Source of the DNA: Oscillospiraceae bacterium
GTDB lineage: Bacteria > Bacillota > Clostridia > Oscillospirales > Acutalibacteraceae
Direction: 5' to 3'
Length of the DNA: 64,000 nucleotides
Assembly (NCBI GenBank): GCA_012520505.1
Contig: JAAYOC010000020.1
Span: 1 to 64,000 of the forward strand
Part shown: piece by piece, positions 1-9,927 of the stretch
How the letters are laid out: each line of letters opens with the position of its first letter
Position numbering within the stretch: position 1 is the first letter of the stretch
Program-made: the position numbers and the translations under genes
The notes under the pieces: generated by a model
Databases searched by the model: none
What the model was told of the DNA's origin: nothing
Seen by the model: only the letters and a program-made list of their open reading frames with translations

Positions 1-84
1 AAAGAGCCTATTAAAATTAAAAAAACTGCAAGAAAATCAAAAAGAGGTATATACGTGCTTACTTCCAGAGATAAGAAAGATTAA
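1..84 (+). CDS. 3' end of an unidentified upstream gene (partial)
   Basis: An open frame enters from the left edge and stops with TAA at 82-84, two bases before the fumarase beta start, so the two genes are probably co-transcribed. Only 27 basic residues are visible (ending GIYVLTSRDKKD). The neighbour suggests the fumarase alpha subunit as a candidate, but this Lys/Arg-rich tail does not look like a fumarase alpha C-terminus as I recall it. No function is assigned. Confidence 0.6.
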   Translation, partial: KEPIKIKKTARKSKRGIYVLTSRDKKD

Positions 85-86
85 CT

Positions 87-605
87 ATGCAAGTAGACGT
101 AAAAGATATTCGAAAACTCATTGATACCCTCAAAGTAGGAGATAGAGTATTGTTGTCCGGTACGGTTTATACTGCTAGAGATGCCGCACATAAAAGAATA
201 ATACAGTTAATTGAACAAGATAAAGATTTACCATTTCCTATTTGCGATTCAGTTATTTATTATTGTGGACCGACTCCTACTTCAAAAGGTTATGTTATAG
301 GAAGTGCCGGCCCTACAACTTCAATGAGAATGGAACCATATATTCCCAAACTTCTTGATTTAGGTCTTGCAGGGATAATAGGAAAAGGACCTTTAAGTGA
401 GAAAGTAAAGAGAAAAATTGTCGAAAATAAAGCTGTATATTTTTGTGCTATTGGTGGAGCGGGAGCTTTTTATTCGAACTGTATTGAAAAATGTACTGAA
501 ATTGCATTTTTTGACCTTGGTCCTGAGTCAATTAAACGTCTTGTTTTGAAGGACTTTCCGGTATATGTTGGAATAGATTTTACAGGGAATACTTTGTTTG
601 TATGA
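87..605 (+). CDS. fumB: class I fumarate hydratase, beta subunit (Fe-S hydro-lyase C-terminal domain)
   Basis: The 172-aa product matches the beta half of two-subunit, oxygen-sensitive Fe-S fumarases (the FumA/TtdB C-terminal domain), which hydrate fumarate to malate together with an alpha subunit that carries the 4Fe-4S cluster. Visible signatures are GTVYTARDAAHKR (about 25-37), the substrate-loop motif GPTTSMRM (75-82) and IGKGPLS (98-104). Length fits the family (about 170-190 aa). Tartrate dehydratase beta is the main alternative, because the two share this fold; fumarase is the commoner role in Clostridia. A strong hairpin terminator follows directly. Confidence 0.82.
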   Translation: MQVDVKDIRKLIDTLKVGDRVLLSGTVYTARDAAHKRIIQLIEQDKDLPFPICDSVIYYCGPTPTSKGYVIGSAGPTTSMRMEPYIPKLLDLGLAGIIGKGPLSEKVKRKIVENKAVYFCAIGGAGAFYSNCIEKCTEIAFFDLGPESIKRLVLKDFPVYVGIDFTGNTLFV

Positions 606-606
606 C

Positions 607-639
607 AAAACGGATGGCAGTATCTGCCATCCGTTTTTT
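607..639. terminator. bidirectional intrinsic terminator between fumarase beta and the 6S RNA locus
   Basis: A 14-bp perfect stem (607-620 with 624-637) with a TAT loop is followed by six T on the plus strand, ending the fumarase transcript. On the minus strand the same stem is followed by TTTTG, so it can also end the leftward DUF1292/6S transcript. Confidence 0.85.
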
Positions 640-650
640 AAAGTTTGCAA

Positions 651-833
651 CCCGCCGAGCCGGGCACTTAGAGGATAATAACCTGCGTATGTAGCAGGTG
701 GGTGTTCATCTTGTACTACCGTACTCCCAACATCCCGCAATGCGAGGAGGTCTGCACTCCATACTCGTCTGAAACTCCCATTTAAGTGTGTGTTGGGTTA
801 TATATGTCTAAGATAAGCGCACCCGGCAGGCTA
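651..833 (-). ncRNA. ssrS: probable 6S RNA
   Basis: This non-coding stretch folds on the minus strand as a long rod. The 5' end GCCGGG near 825 pairs with CCCGGC near 661, and CTTAGA pairs with TCTAAG just inside. A small hairpin (CCTGC, 7-nt loop, GCAGG) lies on the 3' side of the central bubble, where 6S RNAs carry one. Length (about 180 nt), position right behind DUF1292 on the same strand and the shared terminator all fit. 6S RNA mimics an open promoter and holds sigma-A RNA polymerase in stationary phase. Strand and ends are inferred; a covariance-model search would settle it. Confidence 0.62.
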
Positions 834-843
834 TCAAGTAAAA

Positions 844-1155
844 TTAGTCTTCGTCAAAACCGTATTTTTCTGCAATTCGTTTCATCATAATCTCGCCGAT
901 TTCGTTAAATTCTTCTTCATCCATAATTTGTTGAAGGTAAACTTCACCATCTTCATCTTCAACAACTTCAAGGACGATTATATCTCCGTCACCCTCAAGA
1001 ATTTTTTCGGATTCATCGTATACAGGGAGAAGAGCAACATAACGTTTATCGTCGTCAGATTCGATTCTGTCAAGCTCCTCAAACATATGCTCAACACCGT
1101 TGTCATCCGTTACAGTGATGATATCCGGATTATATTCAAATTCTTTAGCTGCCAT
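844..1155 (-). CDS. DUF1292 family acidic protein
   Basis: The 103-aa very acidic protein (pI clearly low; many D/E) has the DUF1292 pattern: a strand opening with DIITVTDDNG, a YVALLPVYDE core, and a D/E-rich C-terminal helix. Function is unknown; in Firmicutes the family commonly sits near ruvX. I chose the ATG at 1155 because TGAGGA lies 6-8 bases upstream; a longer in-frame reading to 1260 has no ribosome binding site and would overlap the promoter. A consensus minus-strand promoter lies at 1214-1242, and the 6S RNA candidate follows. Confidence 0.85.
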   Translation of the reverse strand: MAAKEFEYNPDIITVTDDNGVEHMFEELDRIESDDDKRYVALLPVYDESEKILEGDGDIIVLEVVEDEDGEVYLQQIMDEEEFNEIGEIMMKRIAEKYGFDED

Positions 1156-1213
1156 TATTTTTTCCTCACAATTTCTTTTAAATAGCCATCTTCCTTGTGG
1201 TTTCACTACTTTA

Positions 1214-1242
1214 ATTGTATTGGTATTTTTAATAAAAGTCAA
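1214..1242 (-). promoter_or_regulatory. sigma-A promoter for DUF1292/6S
   Basis: On the minus strand TTGACT (-35, 1237-1242), 17-bp spacer, TACAAT (-10, 1214-1219). It diverges from the ligA promoter. Confidence 0.75.
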
Positions 1243-1249
1243 TGTAGTT

Positions 1250-1278
1250 TTGCCCCCCAAAATATGGTAAAATATAAT
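1250..1278 (+). promoter_or_regulatory. sigma-A promoter for ligA
   Basis: TTGCCC (-35, 1250-1255), 17-bp spacer, TATAAT (-10, 1273-1278), about 30 bp before the ligA start. Confidence 0.75.
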
Positions 1279-1307
1279 GCATGAATTAGCATAATTGGAG
1301 TTTAAAA

Positions 1308-3278
1308 ATGAAGGAAGTTTTAGAGAAAATAGAATATCTTGTTAAAACTTTAAATTATCATGCGGAACGTTATTATAATTTTGACGATCCGGAGATAGAA
1401 GATTTTGAATATGATGCTTTGATGAATGAACTGAAAGCTCTTGAGAAAGAGCATCCGGAGTTCATTCATTCTGATTCGCCAACGCAGAAAGTAGGCGGGG
1501 AGGCTTTGTCAAGCATGTTTTCTCCGGTTCAGCATATTGTTCGAATGGAGAGCCTTCAGGATGCCTTTTCAATGGAAGAACTCGATGATTTCGCCCGTCG
1601 CGTTGGCGAAGATGCGGGTTTTGTTGTTGAACCTAAAATCGACGGGTTATCAGTTTCTCTTGAATATAGAAATGGAATCTTTTTTAGGGGTTCAACTCGC
1701 GGCGATGGCGATGTAGGTGAGGACATAACTTCAAATCTCAAAACAATCAAGAATATCCCTATGAAACTTAATGCGGCAGTACCTTTCATTGAGGTTCGTG
1801 GAGAGGTTTACATGTCTCATGAGGTTTTTGAGGAACTTGTTAAAAGCCAGGAACTACATGGTGAAAAAATCTTTAAAAACCCGCGTAATGCAGCCGCAGG
1901 CTCCCTTCGCCAGAAGGACCCAAAAGTTACCGCTGAGCGCAACCTTGATATTTTCGTCTTCAATATCCAACAAATAGACGGAGATTATGATGCAACTCAT
2001 CATAAAAATTCTCTTGATTACTTAGAAAAACTTGGATTTAAAATAGTTCCTTTTTATAAGCTTTGTAAAACAATGGAAGAGGTTAAGAGTGAAATAAAAA
2101 GAATTGGTGAAACCCGTTACACCCTGCCCTTTGATATTGACGGTGCTGTTGTTAAAATAGATAGTTTTAATCGCCGAGAGGAACTTGGAAGCACTGCAAA
2201 ATTTCCAAGATGGGCAATAGCATATAAGTATCCTCCGGAGGAAAAAGAAACAAAAATTTTAGATATAGAAATTCAAGTTGGACGAACCGGAGTTTTAACA
2301 CCAATCGCAAATTTTGAACCTGTGTTGATTGCCGGTTCAGTTGTTGCAAGAGCTACTCTTCATAACCAAGATTACATTTCGGAAAAGGATATCCGCATTG
2401 GCGATACAGTAATCATTAGAAAAGCAGGGGAGATTATTCCGGAAGTGGTTTCTGTAAAAGAGCATGATGAAAATTCAAAACAATACTATATTCCAAAAAA
2501 TTGTCCTTCTTGCAATGCAGAGGTGTATAGAGAAGAAGGCGAAGCTGCAATTCGTTGCACAAATCCTGAATGCCCTGCACAACTCGTTCGTTTTCTTATT
2601 CATTTTTGTTCAAAGGTAGCAATGGATATTGAAGGTATGGGAGATGCTGTTGTAGAAGTTCTTGTGAATGAAGGACTTATTTCAAATCCGGCTGATATTT
2701 ATGCATTAAAAGAAGAAGATATAGCAAAGCTTGAGCGATTTGGTGAGAAGTCTGCTCGAAATCTTATTTTTGCAATTGAAAAATCAAAAGAAAAAGACCT
2801 TGCAAACCTTATTTCTGCTTTTGGTATTCGCCATGTAGGAGAGAAGGCTGCAAAGCTTTTATCAGAATATTTTGGTTCAATGGACGCTATATTAGTAGCC
2901 TCTGTTATAGAAATTTTAGAAATAGAGGGATTTGGACAGGTGATGGCTGAATCTGTTGTTGAATTTTTTACAAAACCTGAAACTATCGACCTTATTGGGC
3001 GTTTAAAAGAACACGGCTTAAATATGCAAAGTAAGAAGGAAAGAATAGATAATCGTTTTATGGGGCAAACCTTTGTTTTGACAGGAACACTTCCAACATT
3101 TACAAGGCAGGCTGCAGGTGAACTAATAGAAAAATATGGCGGAAAAGTTTCTCACTCGGTTTCTAAAAAAACGACTTATGTTTTAGCTGGAGAAGAAGCA
3201 GGTTCTAAACTTGAAAAGGCGCAGCAACTAGGTATAAAAGTAATAAATGAAGAAGAATTTCTTAAAATGATTGAGTGA
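1308..3278 (+). CDS. ligA: NAD+-dependent DNA ligase LigA
   Basis: LigA seals nicks in replication and repair using NAD+ as the adenylate donor. The 656-aa product has the whole family layout: an N-terminal NMN-binding domain with YYNFDDPEIEDFEYDAL (22-38), adenylation motif EPKIDG with catalytic Lys110, OB fold, a four-cysteine zinc finger (CPSC ... CTNPEC, about 398-425), helix-hairpin-helix repeats, and a C-terminal BRCT domain (about 583-656, beginning near GQTFVLTG). Length is typical (650-680). The gene stands alone between its own promoter and a strong terminator. Confidence 0.97.
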   Translation: MKEVLEKIEYLVKTLNYHAERYYNFDDPEIEDFEYDALMNELKALEKEHPEFIHSDSPTQKVGGEALSSMFSPVQHIVRMESLQDAFSMEELDDFARRVGEDAGFVVEPKIDGLSVSLEYRNGIFFRGSTRGDGDVGEDITSNLKTIKNIPMKLNAAVPFIEVRGEVYMSHEVFEELVKSQELHGEKIFKNPRNAAAGSLRQKDPKVTAERNLDIFVFNIQQIDGDYDATHHKNSLDYLEKLGFKIVPFYKLCKTMEEVKSEIKRIGETRYTLPFDIDGAVVKIDSFNRREELGSTAKFPRWAIAYKYPPEEKETKILDIEIQVGRTGVLTPIANFEPVLIAGSVVARATLHNQDYISEKDIRIGDTVIIRKAGEIIPEVVSVKEHDENSKQYYIPKNCPSCNAEVYREEGEAAIRCTNPECPAQLVRFLIHFCSKVAMDIEGMGDAVVEVLVNEGLISNPADIYALKEEDIAKLERFGEKSARNLIFAIEKSKEKDLANLISAFGIRHVGEKAAKLLSEYFGSMDAILVASVIEILEIEGFGQVMAESVVEFFTKPETIDLIGRLKEHGLNMQSKKERIDNRFMGQTFVLTGTLPTFTRQAAGELIEKYGGKVSHSVSKKTTYVLAGEEAGSKLEKAQQLGIKVINEEEFLKMIE

Positions 3279-3289
3279 TAAAATAAAAT

Positions 3290-3331
3290 AACAACACCCT
3301 TTAGGTCAAACTAAAGGGTGTTGTTATTTTT
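3290..3331. terminator. bidirectional terminator between ligA and prs
   Basis: A perfect 15-bp stem (3290-3304 with 3311-3325) with a 6-nt loop is followed by ATTTTT on the plus strand and by an AT-rich T-containing tail on the minus strand. It serves the convergent ligA and prs genes. Confidence 0.88.
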
Positions 3332-3350
3332 AAACACTATGTACATTTTA

Positions 3351-3433
3351 TTTATTGTATCATTTATACTCTATTTATTGTGCTATTTGTACTTTATTTA
3401 TGGTACTATTTACACTTTGTTTATGCCCTACTC
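3351..3433. repeat. degenerate 23-bp tandem array (3.6 units)
   Basis: Three units of exactly 23 bp (3351-3373, 3374-3396, 3397-3419) plus a partial fourth share the frame TTTATnGTnnnATTTnnACTnTn. The array lies between the ligA terminator and the 3' end of prs, and no gene is visible in it. Confidence 0.8.
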
Positions 3434-3459
3434 TTTATCGTTTTGAATTCTGTTATGTA

Positions 3460-4695
3460 TTAGATGTCAAGTGCCATTTGGGCTCCTGTTGATTTTGAAA
3501 GAGTTTCTTTGTGTTTATCAAGGATAGCTTGAATTTTTTCAGAAGGGTTGAGAAGGCTTGAAATTGACATATCATGGTTTATGGTGTCAATTAAAAGAGC
3601 AATATACTTAGCCATTTCAACTTCTGTATACCAAGGTTTTGTAAGAAGTTCCGGAGTACGATAAACAAGGTTTGTTGTGAGAATATGGTTGATTACACCG
3701 TTTTTATAGGCTTCATCAAATATTTCAAGTCCGTTGCAGAAAAGACCAAAACATGTACAGACATATATGCGATTTGCACCAAGGTCTTTAAGTTTTGCTG
3801 CAACTTCAAGCATTGATTCACCGGAAGAAATCATATCGTCAACAACAATAACATTTTTACCTTCAACATTTGTTCCAAGGAATTCATGTGCAAGAATAGG
3901 ATTCCTGCCATCAACGATACGAGAATAGTCACGTCTTTTATAGAACATTCCAAGTTCTACACCTAAAACTGTTGCATAGTGAATTGCACGTCCCATACCG
4001 CCTTCATCAGGAGATATAATCATGATGTTTTCAGGATCAAATTTGATGTCCGGAGATATACGGATAAGAGCTTTTATCATTTGGTAAATAGGGGATATGT
4101 TTTCAAAACCATTAAGAGTGATTGCGTTTTGAACTCGAGGGTCGTGAGCATCAAATGTAAGAATGCTATCAACACCCATTCCAACAAGTTCTTGAAGTGC
4201 CATTGCACAGTCGAGGGACTCTCTTGACGCACGTTTGTGTTGCCTTCCTTCATAAAGCATTGGCATTATAACTGTAATACGGTGAGCTTTGCCGCCAATT
4301 GCAGAAATTGCTCTTTTAAGGTTAGCATAGTGTTCGTCCGGGCTCATAGGAATGGTTTTACCGTACATGTCGTATGTAACTCCATAGTTAAATACATCGC
4401 AAAGAATAAACAGATCATAGCCACGTACTGTATGATTTATAACACCTTTGCCTTCACCTGAACCAAAACGAGGGTATGATGATGGGATGAGATATGATTC
4501 TCTTGAGTACCCTTCAATATTAAGCATAGAAGACTTGAGAGTTGCATTTTCTTCTCGCCACTTAGTAATATAATGGTCAATTTTTGCTGCAAGTTCTTCT
4601 GTACCGGGAAGGGCGACAATTCCAAGTTTTCCAACCGGAATTGTGATGAACTCGGATGATTCAGGCAAATCAAACGAAGTCACTTCATAAGGCAT
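3460..4695 (-). CDS. prs: ribose-phosphate pyrophosphokinase, long clostridial form
   Basis: PRPP synthetase transfers pyrophosphate from ATP to ribose 5-phosphate, feeding purine, pyrimidine, His and Trp synthesis. The PRPP-binding loop is VIVVDDMISSGESM (about 292-305); upstream blocks FDAHDPRVQ and ISPDEGGMGRA match the family. At 411 aa it is about 90 residues longer than the usual 310-320, with extra N- and C-terminal segments and SSGE where many enzymes have DTAG/DTGG. A long PRPP synthetase class of this kind occurs in Clostridia. The ATG at 4695 is preceded by GGGAGG at 8 bases; a TTG 15 bases upstream would include the SD and is rejected. Confidence 0.88.
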   Translation of the reverse strand: MPYEVTSFDLPESSEFITIPVGKLGIVALPGTEELAAKIDHYITKWREENATLKSSMLNIEGYSRESYLIPSSYPRFGSGEGKGVINHTVRGYDLFILCDVFNYGVTYDMYGKTIPMSPDEHYANLKRAISAIGGKAHRITVIMPMLYEGRQHKRASRESLDCAMALQELVGMGVDSILTFDAHDPRVQNAITLNGFENISPIYQMIKALIRISPDIKFDPENIMIISPDEGGMGRAIHYATVLGVELGMFYKRRDYSRIVDGRNPILAHEFLGTNVEGKNVIVVDDMISSGESMLEVAAKLKDLGANRIYVCTCFGLFCNGLEIFDEAYKNGVINHILTTNLVYRTPELLTKPWYTEVEMAKYIALLIDTINHDMSISSLLNPSEKIQAILDKHKETLSKSTGAQMALDI

Positions 4696-4740
4696 ATTTT
4701 TTCCTCCCAAATTTACTAAAAATAAGCGATACCAAATAGA

Positions 4741-4769
4741 ATTCTATCATACTAAATTATTATTTACAA
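4741..4769 (-). promoter_or_regulatory. sigma-A promoter for prs
   Basis: Minus strand: TTGTAA (4764-4769), 17 bp, TAGAAT (4741-4746), about 45 bp before the prs start. Confidence 0.6.
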
Positions 4770-4854
4770 CCTGTAAAAAGTAGATTTTAAGTAACATTTT
4801 TCAAACAATTTTGGCAGTTGTATATAATGTTTAAAAATCTAGTCATTTTTTCGT

Positions 4855-4902
4855 CAGGTTTTATAAAAACCTGTTGAAATAAAAATTGTTACTTGCTATA
4901 AT
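4855..4902 (+). promoter_or_regulatory. promoter of the V-ATPase operon with an adjoining inverted repeat
   Basis: TTGAAA (4874-4879), 17-bp spacer and a perfect TATAAT (4897-4902) lie 120 bp before the first operon gene. A perfect 8-bp inverted repeat (CAGGTTTT 4855-4862, AAAACCTG 4866-4873) touches the -35 box exactly, which is a good position for an operator or activator site. The regulator is unknown. The rest of the 4696-5024 gap shows only the prs promoter and a leader of about 115 nt. Confidence 0.72.
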
Positions 4903-5024
4903 GTAGCAGTTATAAGGGCCTGTAATTATAGTTAATTATGTATCCCGCGTATATTAGTTAAGTAACATATTAAAGTTTGCGGCCTTTTAGAAACAGATTT
5001 ATCAGGAAAGGGTGAAATGGGAGA

Positions 5025-5336
5025 ATGGCTTCAGAAATGATTAACAAGGTTCTTGATGCGGAGAAAGCTGCTGCTGATAAGGATGCTGCTGCGAGAGCGA
5101 AAGCGGCTGATATTGTGAAGGCAGCAGAGGCAGAAGCTGTAGCTACTGCTGAAGCCGGAAAGGTTGCTGCGGCCAAAGAAAAAGAATTAATAATGCAAAA
5201 GGCTCAAAAAAAAGCAGATGACATTTATGCTGATGTTAGACAGCAGGCTGCTAATAAAGCAGATGCGCTTAAACAGCGAAGTGAGAAAAAAATGGATGAG
5301 TCTGTTGCAGCTGTAATTAAGCACGTTATTCCATAA
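5025..5336 (+). CDS. ntpF: V-type ATPase peripheral stalk subunit (NtpF/subunit G-H type)
   Basis: The 103-aa, Ala/Lys/Glu-rich protein is predicted to be one long coiled coil (residues about 5-95) with no membrane segment. It fits NtpF, which pairs with NtpE to form the peripheral stalk that holds the A3B3 head against the membrane stator. It is the first gene of an operon in the same order as E. hirae ntpFIKECGABD. The ATG at 5025 is used because the product begins MASEMINKVL, typical of the family. Spacing to AGGAAAGGG is longish (about 12 bases) and GGGAG is too close, so start certainty is moderate. Confidence 0.8.
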   Translation: MASEMINKVLDAEKAAADKDAAARAKAADIVKAAEAEAVATAEAGKVAAAKEKELIMQKAQKKADDIYADVRQQAANKADALKQRSEKKMDESVAAVIKHVIP

Positions 5337-5377
5337 TTTTTATGTGGAAACCATTCTAAAAGGGAGGTGTTTTCTGC

Positions 5378-7910
<2,533 letters not shown>

Positions 7911-7960
7911 TTTAATTTAAGTTTAAATTTTTACTTTACTAGATAGGAGGTTGTCGAAGA

Positions 7961-8545
7961 ATGGCAGGTCTTAATAAAATTATCGAAAGAATCGCACAAG
8001 ACTCTGCAGCAAAATGTGATGGCATTATTTTTGATGCACAAAGTGAGGCAACCAAAATTAAGACAGCAGCAATTGAACTTGCGGAAAAAGATAAGCAGGC
8101 TGTAATTGACAAGGCTAACTATGATGCAAAAGCACTTGTAGATATGGCTGAAGGTGGTGCAGAACTAGAGGAAAGAAAGTTTCTTCTTGCAACAAAGGTT
8201 GAGCTTATAAATAAAGCAATAGAACTTGCTGTTCAAAAACTTAAGACAATGCCTGATGATGAATATTTTGCAGCAATTTATGCTCTTGCAAAAAAATATG
8301 CACAAGATTCTGACGGAATTATGTTCTTGTCTAAAAAAGACCTTGGTCGTATACCAGCGGACTTTGAAAAGAAAGTTAACGATGGTATAAAAGGCAAAAT
8401 CGTTGTTTCTAAAGAGGCAAGAGACATTTCAGAAGGTTTCATTCTCGTTTACGGAGAAATTGAAATTAACTGTACTTTTGATGCGTTAATCGCTGATCAA
8501 AGCGAAGACATTAAAGATGAACTTAACAAAATTATTTTTGCCTAA
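7961..8545 (+). CDS. ntpE: V-type ATPase subunit E (peripheral stalk)
   Basis: The 194-aa soluble protein has a long N-terminal helix (about 1-85, rich in Ala, Lys, Glu) followed by a small alpha/beta C-terminal domain ending ADQSEDIKDELNKIIF. This is the E-subunit plan: the helix coils with NtpF and the C-terminal domain docks on the top of the A3B3 head. AGGAGG lies about 10 bases before the ATG. It sits between K and C, as in other ntp operons. Confidence 0.9.
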   Translation: MAGLNKIIERIAQDSAAKCDGIIFDAQSEATKIKTAAIELAEKDKQAVIDKANYDAKALVDMAEGGAELEERKFLLATKVELINKAIELAVQKLKTMPDDEYFAAIYALAKKYAQDSDGIMFLSKKDLGRIPADFEKKVNDGIKGKIVVSKEARDISEGFILVYGEIEINCTFDALIADQSEDIKDELNKIIFA

Positions 8546-8575
8546 ACACTATTATTGCAAAGGGAGGCGTTTTAA

Positions 8576-9565
8576 TTGAAAAAACGCAATGTTTTTAAAA
8601 GAAAACGCGATATTGATTACACTTACGCAGTAGCGCGTGTGAGGGCAAATGAGCATAGCCTTTTAACAGCACAAGACGTTGAGCAACTTATTCTTGCAGA
8701 AGATTATAACGCAGTAATGCGTCGTCTTTCAGATGCAGGATGGGGCGAATTCGATGGTACAACAGATTATGCAAGTTATCTTGAAAATTATTTTGCTAAA
8801 ACTTGGGATCTTTTAAATGAGATTATGGATGATATCCATGAGCTTGATTTTCTGCTTATCAAGAATGACGCTCAAAACCTTAAAGGTGCACTTAAAGGAA
8901 TAGTTTCTCAACATGATACGGAAGGATTATATTCGAAGTCTACAGTTTATGATACTAAAGCAATTGTTGCAGCGGTAGAGGAAAGGGAGTTTGATGAACT
9001 TCCGGAATTTATGATTGAACCGGCTAAGGAAGCATATGAGGTTCTTACTTCAACAGCTAACGGACAGCTTGCGGATGCAATCATAGATAAAGCAACTCTT
9101 GAAGAAATAAGCAAATTGGGTAAGGCTGCTAAAAATAGTAAACTTACTGAACGTATGGTTGCTACAGCAAACATCAAAGCAGCTGTTCGTTGTGCTAAGA
9201 CTAATAAGACCAGAGAATTTATGGAGCGTTCACTTAGTGAATGCGATACTCTTAGCAAGGAAAAACTAATCGAAACAGCTCTTGAAGGTCCAGAGGCTGT
9301 TCTTACATACCTCGAGAGTACCAATTACAAGGAAGCAGTAGAAAAGATTAAGGAAAGCACATCTGCTTTCGAAAAGTGGTGTGACGACATTCTTATGGAA
9401 TGTGTTATGGAAGCTAAATATACTGCTTTTGGAATAGCTCCTTTAATCGCTTATTATATTGCAAGAGATGCTGAAATTAAAACTGTTCGTATAATTCTTT
9501 CAGCAAAGATTAACAATCTTTCGACAGACCTTATTAGAGAGAGGGTGAGAACGCTTTATGTATAA
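8576..9565 (+). CDS. ntpC: V-type ATPase subunit C (central axle socket)
   Basis: The 329-aa, mostly helical protein opens with RDIDYTYAVARVRANEHSLL, typical of subunit C/d, and ends with AKINNLSTDLIRERVRTLYV. Subunit C links the central shaft (D and F) to the K ring. The start is TTG, chosen because AGGGAGG lies 9-10 bases upstream and no ATG gives the conserved N-terminus. Its last 8 bases overlap the next gene, implying translational coupling. Confidence 0.92.
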   Translation: MKKRNVFKRKRDIDYTYAVARVRANEHSLLTAQDVEQLILAEDYNAVMRRLSDAGWGEFDGTTDYASYLENYFAKTWDLLNEIMDDIHELDFLLIKNDAQNLKGALKGIVSQHDTEGLYSKSTVYDTKAIVAAVEEREFDELPEFMIEPAKEAYEVLTSTANGQLADAIIDKATLEEISKLGKAAKNSKLTERMVATANIKAAVRCAKTNKTREFMERSLSECDTLSKEKLIETALEGPEAVLTYLESTNYKEAVEKIKESTSAFEKWCDDILMECVMEAKYTAFGIAPLIAYYIARDAEIKTVRIILSAKINNLSTDLIRERVRTLYV

Positions 9566-9875
9566 AATTGCAGCTATGGGTGACAAGGATAGTATTTATG
9601 GATTTGCATCAATAGGTCTTGAAATTTTCCCAATAGATGAGCCGATAAAGGCCATTCATAAAATTCGTGATATGGTTGAAGGCGGTTATGCAGTTATTTT
9701 TATTACGGAACAACTTGCAACAGCAATCGAAAGCGAACTTGACCGTTATCGTTCTTTACCTCAGCCGGCAATTATTCCAATTCCCGGCATTCATGGTAAT
9801 ACAGGTCTTGGTATGAGAAATGTTAGTAAGTCTGTGGAACAGGCAGTTGGCTCAGATATACTTTCAGACGCGTAA
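9558..9875 (+). CDS. ntpG: V-type ATPase subunit F (NtpG, central shaft)
   Basis: The 105-aa protein has the compact Rossmann-like F-subunit pattern: YKIAAMGDKDSIYGFASIGL at the N-terminus, YAVIFITEQLA mid-protein, and PAIIPIPGIHG near residue 72. It binds NtpD in the rotor shaft and modulates catalysis. It overlaps ntpC by 8 bp, with GAGAGGGTGAG as the ribosome binding site inside ntpC. Confidence 0.92.
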   Translation: MYKIAAMGDKDSIYGFASIGLEIFPIDEPIKAIHKIRDMVEGGYAVIFITEQLATAIESELDRYRSLPQPAIIPIPGIHGNTGLGMRNVSKSVEQAVGSDILSDA

Positions 9876-9927
9876 TGCGAACACAAAATATTAGCCGTAA
9901 ACAGAAGAAAGGCAAGTGATAGAAACA

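Noticed and set aside
528-740. Minus-strand 70-codon frame over the fumarase end and 6S region
   Set aside because: It crosses a strong terminator and the structured RNA, with no start signal.
5017-5040. ATG at 5017 as start of the first V-ATPase gene
   Set aside because: It reads seven codons (MGEWLQK) and stops; the 5025 ATG gives the stalk protein.
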